The notes below the pieces were generated by a model that had not been told where the DNA came from, did not search any database, and saw only the letters and a program-made list of their open reading frames with translations. A program made the position numbers and the translations under genes. From positions 62,001 to 126,000 of the forward strand of contig JAJIRX010000732.1 of NCBI GenBank assembly GCA_023853785.1: a stretch of 64,000 nt of DNA, read 5' to 3'. This document shows, in pieces, positions 12,162-23,582 of this stretch. The stretch's first letter is position 1, and each line of letters starts with the position of its first letter. Origin of the DNA: Psilocybe azurescens. Lineage: Eukaryota > Basidiomycota > Agaricomycetes > Agaricales > Agrocybaceae.

Positions 12162-14937
12162 ATGGCCTTGTTTCGCAAGCTATTGACTTCAGCGCTCCTA
12201 GCCATCGCTTGTGCTTCTTACGGTCTTTTCTTCGCCTTTGTTCACCTATGAGCGCCATGCTACGCGCCGTTCCATTGACATAGGTCCAGGGGTTTCGATC
12301 GAAGCCTTTCACCCACCTAGCACATTTGAAGTGAGTCCCTACCCTCCAGCCTACGTCAGGTCATTAATTTGCTTTTAAAAAGACATTTGCAGCAGGAATC
12401 GACCATCCATTATCCAGGCGCGACGGACCATTCTCACTAAAGGACGCCTCGGTCGCCTTTGTTGGTTCGCGGCTCTCTAAAGGCGCAGGCTCGGTGTCTT
12501 TCAGATCCGGGTTCTCAGGGGATGTTGCGCAGCACGCGTTCCTCACTCAAACCCATGTGCGATTCTTGTCTTCTCTAGCTTGTCGTAAACCCTCATAAAT
12601 CCCACGTTCTCCCAGGATGGTATTCCATTCGCGAATGCGGTTGCAAATGTAGCGTTCAATAAGGAAGACAAGGTACATACCACAAGGCTCGTAAAGAATG
12701 CTCTCAAGCCCTACTTGACTCTACATTCATCCCCCAGGTCGTGTCTTTTGGGTCATCGCTTGTTAATCCCAGTAGGCAGTTAACTTTACATATACACTGA
12801 CTTATTAACAGTGACCACAGAGACTATCGCGTCTTCAACCCCTACCATATCTCTCGCCGATGCCATCACTATCGCTGAAAATGCCCTGAACGGAAAATTC
12901 AACGAGCATCCTGCGACCCTCGAATTCTTTGCCAAGCCAGACGATACAGCCGTTTTGACTCATGTCATTCAGATTCAGAATGATGCAACCGGCGCATGGT
13001 TTGAGGCTTTCGTAGACGCACATTCAGGTGATCTCGTCTCGGTGACAGACTTTGTCACGAAGGCTTCTGTAAGTTCTTTTGAGGCCCCTATCTTTATTTT
13101 TCTTCTCACAGGATAACGTTTCATCGACACTTCTGTAACAGTACCTTGTGGTGCCGATGCAAGAAGAAATTCTTACGGACGGCTTCCAAGTATTGAATGA
13201 TCCGCAGGACCTCTTAGCCTCCCCCTCTAGGATGGCACAACAACGGAACGGTCAACACTACGTGAGATTTACAGCCCACATTTTATATCGCGTGGAAACT
13301 AACTGCCAAAACGGCATGCAGTGTTACATCGTAAGTACCTGATTTCTCCATGAGCGAAAGTGTATTGAGGTTTTACCAGCGGCAACAATGCCATTGCATT
13401 CAAGGCTGCTCAAACCGCCACCACGAGCCAATCAGCTCCTGGCCAGTTCTTCTTCACCCAGGATCCAAATAGTGCTCCAACTCTCCAAACCAATCTCGAT
13501 GCTGCGCGCGTCAATGCATTCTACATCGTTAATACCATGCACGACCTGACCTATAGGTATGAAGTTTCTTGTGGAATTATCGACAAATTGACCTCACTGA
13601 AATGTCTTTCAGATACGGATTCACCGAGGTAGGTCCAATCTCATGGATAATGCCTCTATTATTTTTGATTTGACGGCACTGCTTTCAGGCTGCTTTCAAT
13701 TTCCAGAACAATAATTTTGGTAAAGGAGGCCTTGGAAATGACCAGGTCACCATCTCCGTTCAAGACGCCGCTGGAACCAACAACGCCGATTTCTCAACAC
13801 CTCCTGAGTCAGTGTTCATCATTTTTTTGTGGATTGGAGATTTCTGATACATTTTTCAGTGGTCAATCTGGACGAATGAGTATGCTTCCAATTCTACCGT
13901 GCTTTTTCCCTATTCTAAAAACTACCCGCAGGAATGTTCTTGTGGACCTTGACCAATGTAAGTATGTCTTGTTGTAGTCGTCCACCTGATGCGCCCGGGG
14001 TTCTGAATCTGCCATGCTAGCCTATGCGTGATGGAGCTCTTGAGAACGATATTGTAACTCATGAGAATACTCACGGAGTTACGAACCGCATGACAGGAGG
14101 TGGAACAGGTCGTTGTCTACAGACCACCGAGGCCGGAGGAATGGGTGAAGGTGGGTATTGTCTACGTATGCTAAATATAGCTAGGTTAATCTAGTGTTTG
14201 TCTTTTAGGTTGGTCTGATGCTATGGCCAAGTGCGTATCCGTTTATCGCCTTTGCATTTTTATGCTGAGCTTGATATCATTAGCTGGAACGAGAAGACTT
14301 CGAGCGCCGTTGCTGACTTTGTCTTGGGTCAATACGTGACCAACGATACGGCCGGTATCCGAACTCACCCATACTCGACAAGCCCGTATGCCGTTTTCAC
14401 ATCAGCCAACCAATTACCGTCTAAACATTTTTTGATAGTGTCATCAACCCTCTCCGCTATTCGGACTTGAAGACACGAACTGAGGTTCACTGTAAGATGT
14501 CGAGCTAACCTTCTATACCCACTTGTCATTAACATTGTTTCATCAGCCATCGGCGAAGTATGGGCAAATATGCTCTACAACGTCTATGCCAATCTCGTTG
14601 GTGCCCACGGATGGTCGTCACAGGCACGCACAAACCCAGATGGCAGAGAAGGTAATATCGTCTTCCTGCACTTATTCTTGGATGCACTTGCTCTTCAACC
14701 TTGCAACCCTACCTGTAAGTCATAAATCACAGTCATACTGTAACTAACTCGAAATCTCACACGGTTTGTCATGTAGTCCTAACTGCCCGTGATGCTTGGA
14801 TTCAAGCCGACGTCAATCGCTTCCAGGGCGCAAACGCGTGTTTCATCTGGAAGGCCTTTGCTAGTCGTGGTCTTGGGACTGGTGCCGCTAATCACAACGA
14901 TGACACTACGGTTCCTCCGGCTTGTGTCGAGACTTAA
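12162..14937 (+). pseudogene. M36 fungalysin metallopeptidase, two frameshifts
   Basis: Fungalysins are secreted zinc endopeptidases made with an inhibitory FTP propeptide. About 15 exons with good GT...AG junctions encode the propeptide (from HATRRSIDIG), the linker SVTDFVTKAS, and the peptidase domain. The zinc site HENTH lies in [14 protein letters not shown], and the third ligand Glu in GGMGEGWSDAMA is present. Two single-base excesses break the frame. One is at about 12222 (TACGG), where the signal peptide MALFRKLLTSALLAIACASY would otherwise continue in the other frame to the propeptide. The other is at about 13228, between LLASPS and GWHNNGTVN. Everything after the second is again open to the stop at 14935. 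HENTH instead of the usual HEYTH or HELAH is a further difference. It is a diverged paralogue of the intact gene at 61101-63753. Confidence 0.85.
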
Positions 14938-15249
14938 AAGCCTCTAAGTTGTCCATAATGCATATTACTCTGATGGGACTGGGAATCGATTTGTTTAATA
15001 TCTCTTTTCATTTATTTTGGTCGTCAGTTGAATCACGAATTTGGATCACTGTATAGTAGTACCGATGCTCAGCTACAATTTAGTCCTGAAGTCGACATAT
15101 AGGTTACGTTGCAGATCGCCCTTCCGTTAAAAAGTTGAGATCGTCAAGAAAATGAGAATAATGTTGATACCGAAATATTACAAATAGTTAGTATGAATAC
15201 AAAAAAGGGGAAAAAAACGTCGTCGGAATATAAGCCTGCAGGGTATCAT
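14938..15249. other. Short convergent intergenic region
   Basis: This is the shared 3' region between the fungalysin and Brr2, which are transcribed towards each other. No open frame of interest and no clear terminator motif is visible. Confidence 0.5.
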
Positions 15250-18200
15250 TTACTCGTCCTCATCACTGTCCATATCCTCATCACTGTCACTATCCTCTCC
15301 TTCGGCCACTTCAATGGGATCAAGAGCGATGTCGTGATCAGCGCCGACATACGAGTCGCAGATAACGTAGAGCTTCAAGTTGTGCGTTCCCTTGGGAAGG
15401 GAAAACTCCAACTTGACGGCTAGGCTTCTCGTAACGGTAACGCGCTTAATGACAAGTAACTGGCGACTGGCAGAGTCGCCAACGACAAGCCACCAGTTGG
15501 CTAATTTCTTTGAAGGATAGAAGGGTGCCACGACGGTTTGATCAGTTTGATCTTCTTCTTCATCCACATCACGTGCTAGCGCAACCTTCAAGAAGATGGA
15601 GGCACCCGCGGTGTACTCTCCTTTCACGAGCTCGTGTGAGACGTCAAGTGTGGGGTAAGAGTTCACAAATGTCGCAACATCGCGCCTGAAAGATGGTTAG
15701 CCCTATTTTTGGATCTATGAAAAGAATGTGACTTACATCTGTACTGAGGTCATCTGGAGCAGTTTAGTTCTTTGATCATCTTCCATCTCCATAACATCAT
15801 AAACAGACTCGATACCGGCTTCCTTGCATCGTTTGATAACCTGTGGAAGAGATCAGACATCGCTAATGCCAAGAGACAAGAGGAAATGAACATACGTCTG
15901 GTTCGAAGTGAGGAATCTGTTTTAATGGAGAATCTGTTTCCCACATAGCCTGAACACACATCTGCGAAAGATCCATGGCACCAAGCGCATTCAACCATGC
16001 GTTCGAGGACATGACATCGACACACGCCGATAAGAGGTTGAGAACCTTTTCAAGTACAAGGACCTGATCAGCGGCGAGATCTGGAGGGAGTTGCAGACGC
16101 GAGAAATGAGCCTGAAGGAGCAAGAAAGTCTTAAAGTGTGGTGCCTCAAAGTCGACTTGATCCAGCTTGACAGGCACGCGATCGTAGATGCGGCGCAGGA
16201 GGGATTCTTCGTGGCGGCGGATGGGAATGGTTTCGAACTCTGCCGAAGATGAAACGACTTCGAGCAGGCCCTTGAGTTTCGTTCTCTCTTTCAGCGACAG
16301 TGTATAGACCTCTACAGTAACATCTGGCAAAAAGATAAGTATAGCGTACCTCTTTAAAATAATAATGGGAAAATACTTACATGAGATGTTGTAGTATGCG
16401 GCAATCATACCGAGATTGAGAGCAGAGACATCCATCTCGTCCTCTGGAGTAAAGGGTCAGATATATACTAACAAGGACAAAAGAAATCATACCGATGGCG
16501 ATACACTTAGAGTTGACGAGGTCATTCAACGTCGTTTCGACCAGCTCAGACAAGTGGTCGGATACGTGCTGATGGCTTGTGTTGTGTAGATTGTAGTAGT
16601 TGGGATTTTCGAGCATCCTCTTATAGAAGTATGTCCAAGTAAGAACATCCTATAACGAAAACTTCAGATTAAACCAACACATCGAACACAATAATAACAT
16701 ACCATGGCGTCCTGTTTGTTTTCGATGGTCTTGACGGCAATCTCGGCGAGGAAGTAATCGTGCAAGTACCCGGTTGGCAAATGAGATTCGATAGGTAGAC
16801 CCTCTGACAAGAATTTCTTGAAGAAGTCCTTGCGTGTTTGTTGACACATTAGAACACATCTGCTGTTCTCGTCTTCCAATGGGCGGCATGCTTTGCCCAT
16901 CATCTGAAGGACATCCATGACAGGATAGTCGATGTAACGATGTTCCTTGCCTTCGTAGGATTGCACGCCCATGATGATAACCATGTAGCTTGCAACGGGC
17001 AAGCTCCAGGCAGTATCCTACGATAGTATAAGCAAATTATACAAGCGATTACAGGAGAAAGATTGACGCACCTTTGATGCTACAAGAACCTGAATGGCTC
17101 CCGATTCGAAAAGACGTTGTACAATGCGCTTATCTTGCTTGTCGAGCGCTTCGTGATAGTAGCCGATACCATGTTTGAGCATCTCCGCAAGCCCTTTATC
17201 GGTAATATGGTCCAAATGTGGCTGGAGGTCCTCAAGTCCAATGTTGAGGAAAAGGTCGGGTTGATCGTCGGCAGAACAGTGCGTTAAGATGTCGTCGACG
17301 GTCAGTTGGCACTGTCTCCTCGAAGGAACAAAGACGATGACTGGTTTTGAGGGAGAATGTTCCTTGATGGCAAGGTATGCAGGTTTTGACATGGCAATCA
17401 TCAAGGATGGGAAGTGGTTGATAGTGAAAGATTGAATGTGAATAGCCATGTCAAGAGGACGAGCGCTGCAAGGGTTGTCGGTAAGTATGATTATGCTAAA
17501 ATACGAACAAAAAAAAAAACACGAACCTGGGTGAGAAGTTGAAGATGGTGTGCTCAGATGCGCCCATCCATTTACCAAGATCTTCCGCGTTGGCGAGTGA
17601 GACACCGCAGGCAACAATGCGTGTTTTGTTTCCCGTTTGACGCTCGACATAGCGGGTGCGTGAAATGACAACCTCGTAAATGGGACCCTCATAGCCTCCA
17701 ACCATTTGGATTTCATCGGCAATCAACAGGCCGAGATTTTGAACAGGTTTGCGCTGTCTCCATCTGCGAGAGATCATATCCCACTAGAGTAAAATGAAGA
17801 AAAATCAGCGCATTTCTCATCGAGACAATGCTTTAATAACGTACCTGAGTCGGCGTGCAGATAATGAGATCACCCATCTCGAGTAAGCGTAAATCGGCAC
17901 TGGTCTCGCCAGTCAAGCTCACAATCTCCTTGCGACCTTGAAGGTTCTGGAATTTCGCCTTCCACTCCTTGACCCGAAGATCCACCATCTCCTGATACGG
18001 CTCAATACAAACCGCCCGACTGGGCTCCTTTTTACTCCATAATCGAAGAAGAGCAAATTCCGCGCAAATGGTCTTGCCGCTTCCAGTTGGCGCGCCGATG
18101 AAAACATTCTCATCTGAGGTATAGAGGGCTTGGAAGACCTGCGTCTGGATTTTGTTGAATGTTTGTATCGAATTCGCATACAGTGTCTCGAACTCCTTGT

Positions 18201-21200
18201 TATGGAGGGCCGACAAAGGGAGACTCTGGAGATCGAGAAGGGGAGTCGGCTTGGGGAATTTCTTGGGGAGGATAAGATGTTTGAAGGAGATGGGCAATCT
18301 AGTTTCGGCGTGCAGCCATCGGTCGGAGATGACGGAGATGTAGTAATTTGGAGGCACAGGCTCGAACATGGGCACCGTAATTGATACATTGTGTTCGCTC
18401 TCGGCATATCGCTGGCGAAGGACGAAGCTGTCGTGGAAGAGGATTACTTCTCCGTCAACATCTTCGACGAGGATGAGGAACGTTTCAGCCGATCCGTGAA
18501 TTTTCTCGTCCCATCTGAAGTCAGGGACGATGGACAGGTCAACGCGGAGGAGCGAACGAGTGATAGGCTGAACTTGAGCTTCTAGCCTAAAAGGATGAGT
18601 TAGCTCCGATTTTGAAAGGTATCAATTGTGAATTTGACGTACTGAAGTTTAGGGAAGTTATGAACGAGACGATGGACAAGTCGACCGGCATTCGGGATAC
18701 CGATGAGCTCGCCGATTTCCGGCGGTGTCAGATCAAAGTAACGATACCATGGCTGCAAGAAAGCACCTCTTAGAAAGAGAAACTCCCATTATGCGTAAAG
18801 TGAAAAGCAGAAGCTTACGAATTGTTTTCCTTCGGCTTTGCGAATGACTTCCGAAGGAACACCCTTGAACTGGCGAAGAGGCGTCATGGAACCCCACCTA
18901 GCGAATATATGGTTAGTTTATAACAATGAGAAAAATAAAACAAGGCTGACATTCGTTTCTCAACCATCTTGCACATATCAAGGGCCGCCTTGGCAGGAAC
19001 AGCCCATCCACGCTTCAAACAGATTTCGAACATTGCGCGCAAGATACTACAATATGATAGATTAGCAAACATTGAGATGGAATCGAGAAGAGGTTGCTTA
19101 CCGTCCCGCAGATTGTTGAACGAATACCATGTCGGCGACCAAGACGAAACCTGCAATCAAAGATTAGTAATCAATGCAACAAAGGATATTCCAAAAGAAC
19201 ATACCATCCAACTTCAGCTGCGAGATGTATGCTTGCAAAAGCACGTTGATCTTCGCAGCTGGTTCCTCCACGCTCTCCTTCACCGGAATAGGAACGCGCT
19301 CGAGCAACTTCGCGAGTTCTAATTTCTCTTCTTGGCGAACCTAATCAACGAATATATAAATCTCACAAAAACACGACAAAAAAGAAGAAAAGAAAATACG
19401 AACAGGCAACAACTTGAACTCATTCGACAGCGCGAACACACGGAAGAGCTCCAGAGTCGACATCGTGGGCTTCAAATGCTGGTTGTACACCATCATGGAG
19501 TTATAGGTGACGTAGTAATGCGAAGCGATCCTGCCCAGCTCCGTGCTCGTGAACCGTCCCGTTGACCTTTCGTATTTGATGAGCTGACATTTCTCGAGGA
19601 GAACTGCCGCCGAGTGGGCGATGTCGGCCCGCTTTTGTATCAAGCCTTCGTCGTCCTCCTGATAATCGGCACCAACCCCATAGAGCGCGGGCGATTTCAG
19701 CATTCGCACGTATCTACGAGCAAAAATGACAAATTAGGAAAAGTTGGAAATGAAAAAGTAAGAGTCACGTACAGGTATGTATACCCGAGCCACTGAACAG
19801 CTTCATCGCGATTCCTAACCGTGCCCAATACGATCTCAGCGTTGAGGTTATCGGCCAACTTCGACACGAACTGCGACTCGATAGGGAGCTGCTGATTCAG
19901 CAAGCTTAGGTAGTACTGCAGCTCTGTATGGTTGGTGATGATGATACCCTCTCCGTACGTATCGTACTGTGGACGACCTGCACGACCGAGCATCTGCAGC
20001 ACGTCCTGCGAGGACAGCTCCACCCATCGGCCCTTCTCCGGGTTATAGATCTGCGTGCCCTTGATGATAACCGTGTGCGCAGGCAGGTTGACACCCCACG
20101 CGAGCGTCGCAGTGCAAACAAGCACCTGCACAGAACCGTCAGCGAAGAGCTCCTCGACGACTCCGCGATCCTCGCGCGTCATTCCGGCATGGTGGATAGC
20201 AAACCCGAACGGCAGCAGGTCGCGCAGGTTCGCATCCTTGACGCCGTTTGCTTCTTCTGTCAGAATCTCGCGGACGGCGCCGTCAGGCTTGACGAACTGG
20301 GTGATGGTCTCCTTCTCAATCGCCATGTCGCGCAAGAACCTTGCAGTCTTGGCGGTCTCCTTGCGGGAGTGGACGAAAACCAAAGTCTGGTTCTTGCCGG
20401 CTTGGTCGAGCACCTTCTCGTAGCACACCTCGTTGGTGATCTGGTACCTTTTGATGGCCTTTTTCTCAGAGATGCCGATGAATTGCTGTTGAAGCCCACA
20501 AGGCCTGTACGACGCGTCGAAGTAAAACAGGCCCTTCTTCTCATCGACCCGGAGGAAAGTCGCTACGTCTTGGTAATTTGGCAGCGTGGCCGAGAGACCG
20601 ACCAATCTCACATACTCCGACGTCTGCTCCATTCGCCTAATCGTCCTGGCGATGATGCTCTCGAGAACAGGCCCACGCTCATCGTGCAATAAGTGAATCT
20701 CATCAATGATGACGAGGCGCACGAGGTTGGTATAACTGGTATCAGTCTGCTTGCGAGTAATAACATCCCATTTCTCCGGAGTGGTGACGATAAGCTGCGT
20801 CTCAGCGATCTGTTGCTTCGTCATCTGCGAGTCTCCAGTGAGTTCGCCGACTTTGACGCCGAAGACCTTCAGCCTCGCGGTGAAATTGCCGACCATCTCT
20901 TGGACGAGGGCCTTCATGGGAGCGATGTAGACCACCTTGAAGGCGTCCAGGTCGAATTCGCCCGTCTCTTCGTTACGATGCTTTGAAAGCTCGTTGAGGA
21001 CCGTAAGCATAGCCACATTGGTCTGTAAAAAAAATTGAAGATATGAAAAATGTATAAGAAACGAGGACTAACCTTGCCAGCACCAGTGGGGGCACATAGT
21101 AAGATAGGCTCGTCGGTGCCGAAAGCGACAGGGAACAGCTTGCTCTGGACGCGATTGAGCTTAGGTACAGTGAAGGCCTCGCGCGCCCACGCGGGCAGGC

Positions 21201-22636
21201 TGGAGATAGCCACCAATTCGCCCTCCGTGACCGGCTTTTGCTTGGGGGCGGGTACATGGATCTCCTCATATCCCTTCTTTGCGCGCTTGAATGAGCCATC
21301 AGGAAGCTTACACTTCTTGTTCGACATCAAGTGGCCGCCCTGGGCAAATGCCATGCTCTCCAGATCGACTGTGCGCTTGGGCTGAACGGTGGATCCAGGC
21401 GCGAGAGTGGCGGTCTTCGGGACCTCGGGCTTCGCTTCGTCAACGTCCATCGCATCTGGCTTTTCGCCCTTTGCTTGACGGTCGCCTGCGAGTTCGCGGA
21501 GGATCCAGCCCAAGCCCTTCTCGCGCATGGCGACTTCGACGTTGATACGTTCTTCGGCGTCGCTTCTCATGAGTTTGGTACACCAGACAACAACGTCGCG
21601 GTTCTTGAGGAATTTGGCGGTAATGTGGAAGCTTTGGTAGTCGAAGAGTTCCATCAACTGATTCTCGCAGTCCCGAGCGCTGGACTCTGAGCCGAGGATG
21701 CTGAGGACGGAAGAGGCCTTATCTGCAGCGGTGACGGGGTCGGGATACACCTCTGAGATTTGTCGCTGAACCCAGAAACCATCGATGGAATGTGGTGATA
21801 CAACATCTTTGTCAGCCTTGACTTTGCTGTTCCTTGAAGCATCGCCTCCGATGACCATGTCTTCCTCCTGGACCTCCGCCTCAACACCTTCTTCCTCCGG
21901 CTTCTCCTCTTCTTCGTCATCATCTTCATCAGAGTCCTCTCGAATTTCGTACCCCTCGTCATCCTCCTCTTCCTGCTCCTCTTCGTCGAAAACCACTGCG
22001 ACACCACCCTCCTCGTCAATCTCAGCCTCTTTGCGCTCCATATCGGGGTCAGCCATAGTTTCGTCGTCAGCGTTATAGTCGGTGATCTTCTTGGAAAGAT
22101 TGACCAGCTGACTAAACACTTCATTGTTGATTGGACCCACGACCTCCTCGATTTCCTTCTTCTTGTCGAAATCCTTCATGGAGTCATTTTTGAGAGTTTC
22201 GAGCACGGTGTCGGCGGCACTCCGCACAATGTCCTGGGCCTGGTCGCCGAGAGCAGTGTGCACCGATGATAGGATATGCTCGTAGACTTGACGAGTTTCG
22301 GCGGTGCGTGGTCGGTATGTTAGACCCTCGACATCCTGGGTCGCTTCTATGATGTCGGCGTAGCCAAACCCAGCCGACTCGACCTTCCGCTTCTTTTCTG
22401 AAGGATCTGGCCCCTCCACAGCCTTTTTTCTTCTTCTTGTCAAGGTCTTTGGGTGCTTGTCGGATGACTCTTGATCCCATATCCTTGGGGTCAATCCTTC
22501 CTGCAAGAGAAACTGGAGCGCCATCTGGCTCCTTGTCTCGTCGAGGTAGAGCCGACCTGTCGGTTTGGAGAACTAGGGACGAAATATTCCCATAGTTGTA
22601 TTGAGAAAGATCTCGTTTTTGGCCACTACCAGACAT
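15250..22636 (-). CDS. BRR2: Pre-mRNA-splicing helicase Brr2 (U5 snRNP)
   Basis: Brr2 unwinds U4/U6 snRNA to activate the spliceosome. About 16 introns are removed to give roughly 2,150 residues, the normal size. In order: an N-terminal region with a long acidic tract ([13 protein letters not shown]); helicase cassette 1 with Walker A APTGAGKT, box [16 protein letters not shown] motif [13 protein letters not shown] and [17 protein letters not shown]; Sec63 unit 1; helicase cassette 2 with [14 protein letters not shown], the degenerate DEIQ box and QMMGKACRP; Sec63 unit 2 ending in an acidic tail [14 protein letters not shown]. The degenerate second cassette is normal for Brr2, where it is regulatory. 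The start [17 protein letters not shown] at 22636 matches the family N-terminus. One anomaly: a run of six A (22424-22429 on the other strand) puts the frame out by one between DLDKKKK and AVEGPDPSE. Confidence 0.95.
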
Positions 22637-23582
22637 AATGGAAGTAGTGAATAGGCAGTGAGTCGATTCAACTTGCGACCGCGTCCGCAAATTCTTGTTG
22701 ATTATGTAATATCACGAGTTTAGGTCTTGCTAAGCTTTTCCCATCAACAAGCAATTGCAAGGTCTCTAGCTCAAGCGTTCAAGTTGCAACCAACTTACAA
22801 CTAGCTTCAAGCTTGGTACTGGTTGGTGCTTGAATCGCTCTTTCTTTCTATCTTCTTTTTGATTCTGTAAATTAGACAAGGGGTACACTAGTAACACCAC
22901 TCTAAGTTGCGTTATTGTATATAAGCACTAGGACTCGAATCGTTGAGAACGATGGACTTATATATCTGAAGTTGATATGAAGGGCCCATCTCTTTAAATA
23001 ACCTTCACGCTCAACGCATGCTCAGCGAATTCTACGTTGGATGATGCCTATAAGTCATAGCTAAAACAGTCCAAATCGCCTATTGAGTAACGTGTCGTCT
23101 CACGCCTCAGTATCTGTATTTTCATATTTTATGGAGCACGTAATGTATGCATACGAGCCGTACACGAATTTATCATTTAATTCTACCTCAAATTCGGACT
23201 TGATTCGGACGACGCGACGCGTTCAAATGGCACGTGATACTCGACAAAAACAGGGTATTTGGTCCTTGGATTTTTCGTGGTTCATTTCTCTTCACGCTGG
23301 GGGCCTATGACTCTTTGATGATTCTGAGAGACTTTTCGCTATTTGTCACTCCGTACTCTCCGTACTCGGGCTTATCTTTGATAGCTTCGCGCCTTTCTGG
23401 ACTAGGAACGGCGTTCAAGGCAATTCTGACTACTACTTATAGGCATCCTCTCCGATCTCGGGCCAACGTTCACACTAGAGACTCGAATATTAACAATCGG
23501 GAAAAGCTGCACCCGATCTCTGATATTCGATCTCTCCATATCTTTGAACGAAATCCCAACGGCGCGTACACTGACATTCATT
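22637..23582. other. Divergent promoter region between BRR2 and the E(z) homologue
   Basis: About 950 bases separate the two divergent start codons. No coding exon is supported here. A C/T-rich patch at about 23340-23400 and several TTCAAG/CTTGAA repeats at 22760-22830 are the only patterns noticed. Confidence 0.45.

Noticed and set aside
12162..12251. Separate 29-residue hydrophobic peptide MALFRKLL...
   Set aside because: It is the signal peptide of the fungalysin followed by a frameshift, as alignment with the intact paralogue at 61101 shows.
17700..17750. Degenerate DEIQ box in the second Brr2 helicase cassette taken as damage
   Set aside because: A non-canonical second cassette is a normal property of Brr2 proteins.
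19928..20692. 254-codon plus-strand open frame
   Set aside because: It is antisense to the most conserved part of Brr2 helicase cassette 1. GC-rich codon use on the minus strand keeps the opposite strand open, and the peptide has no family features.
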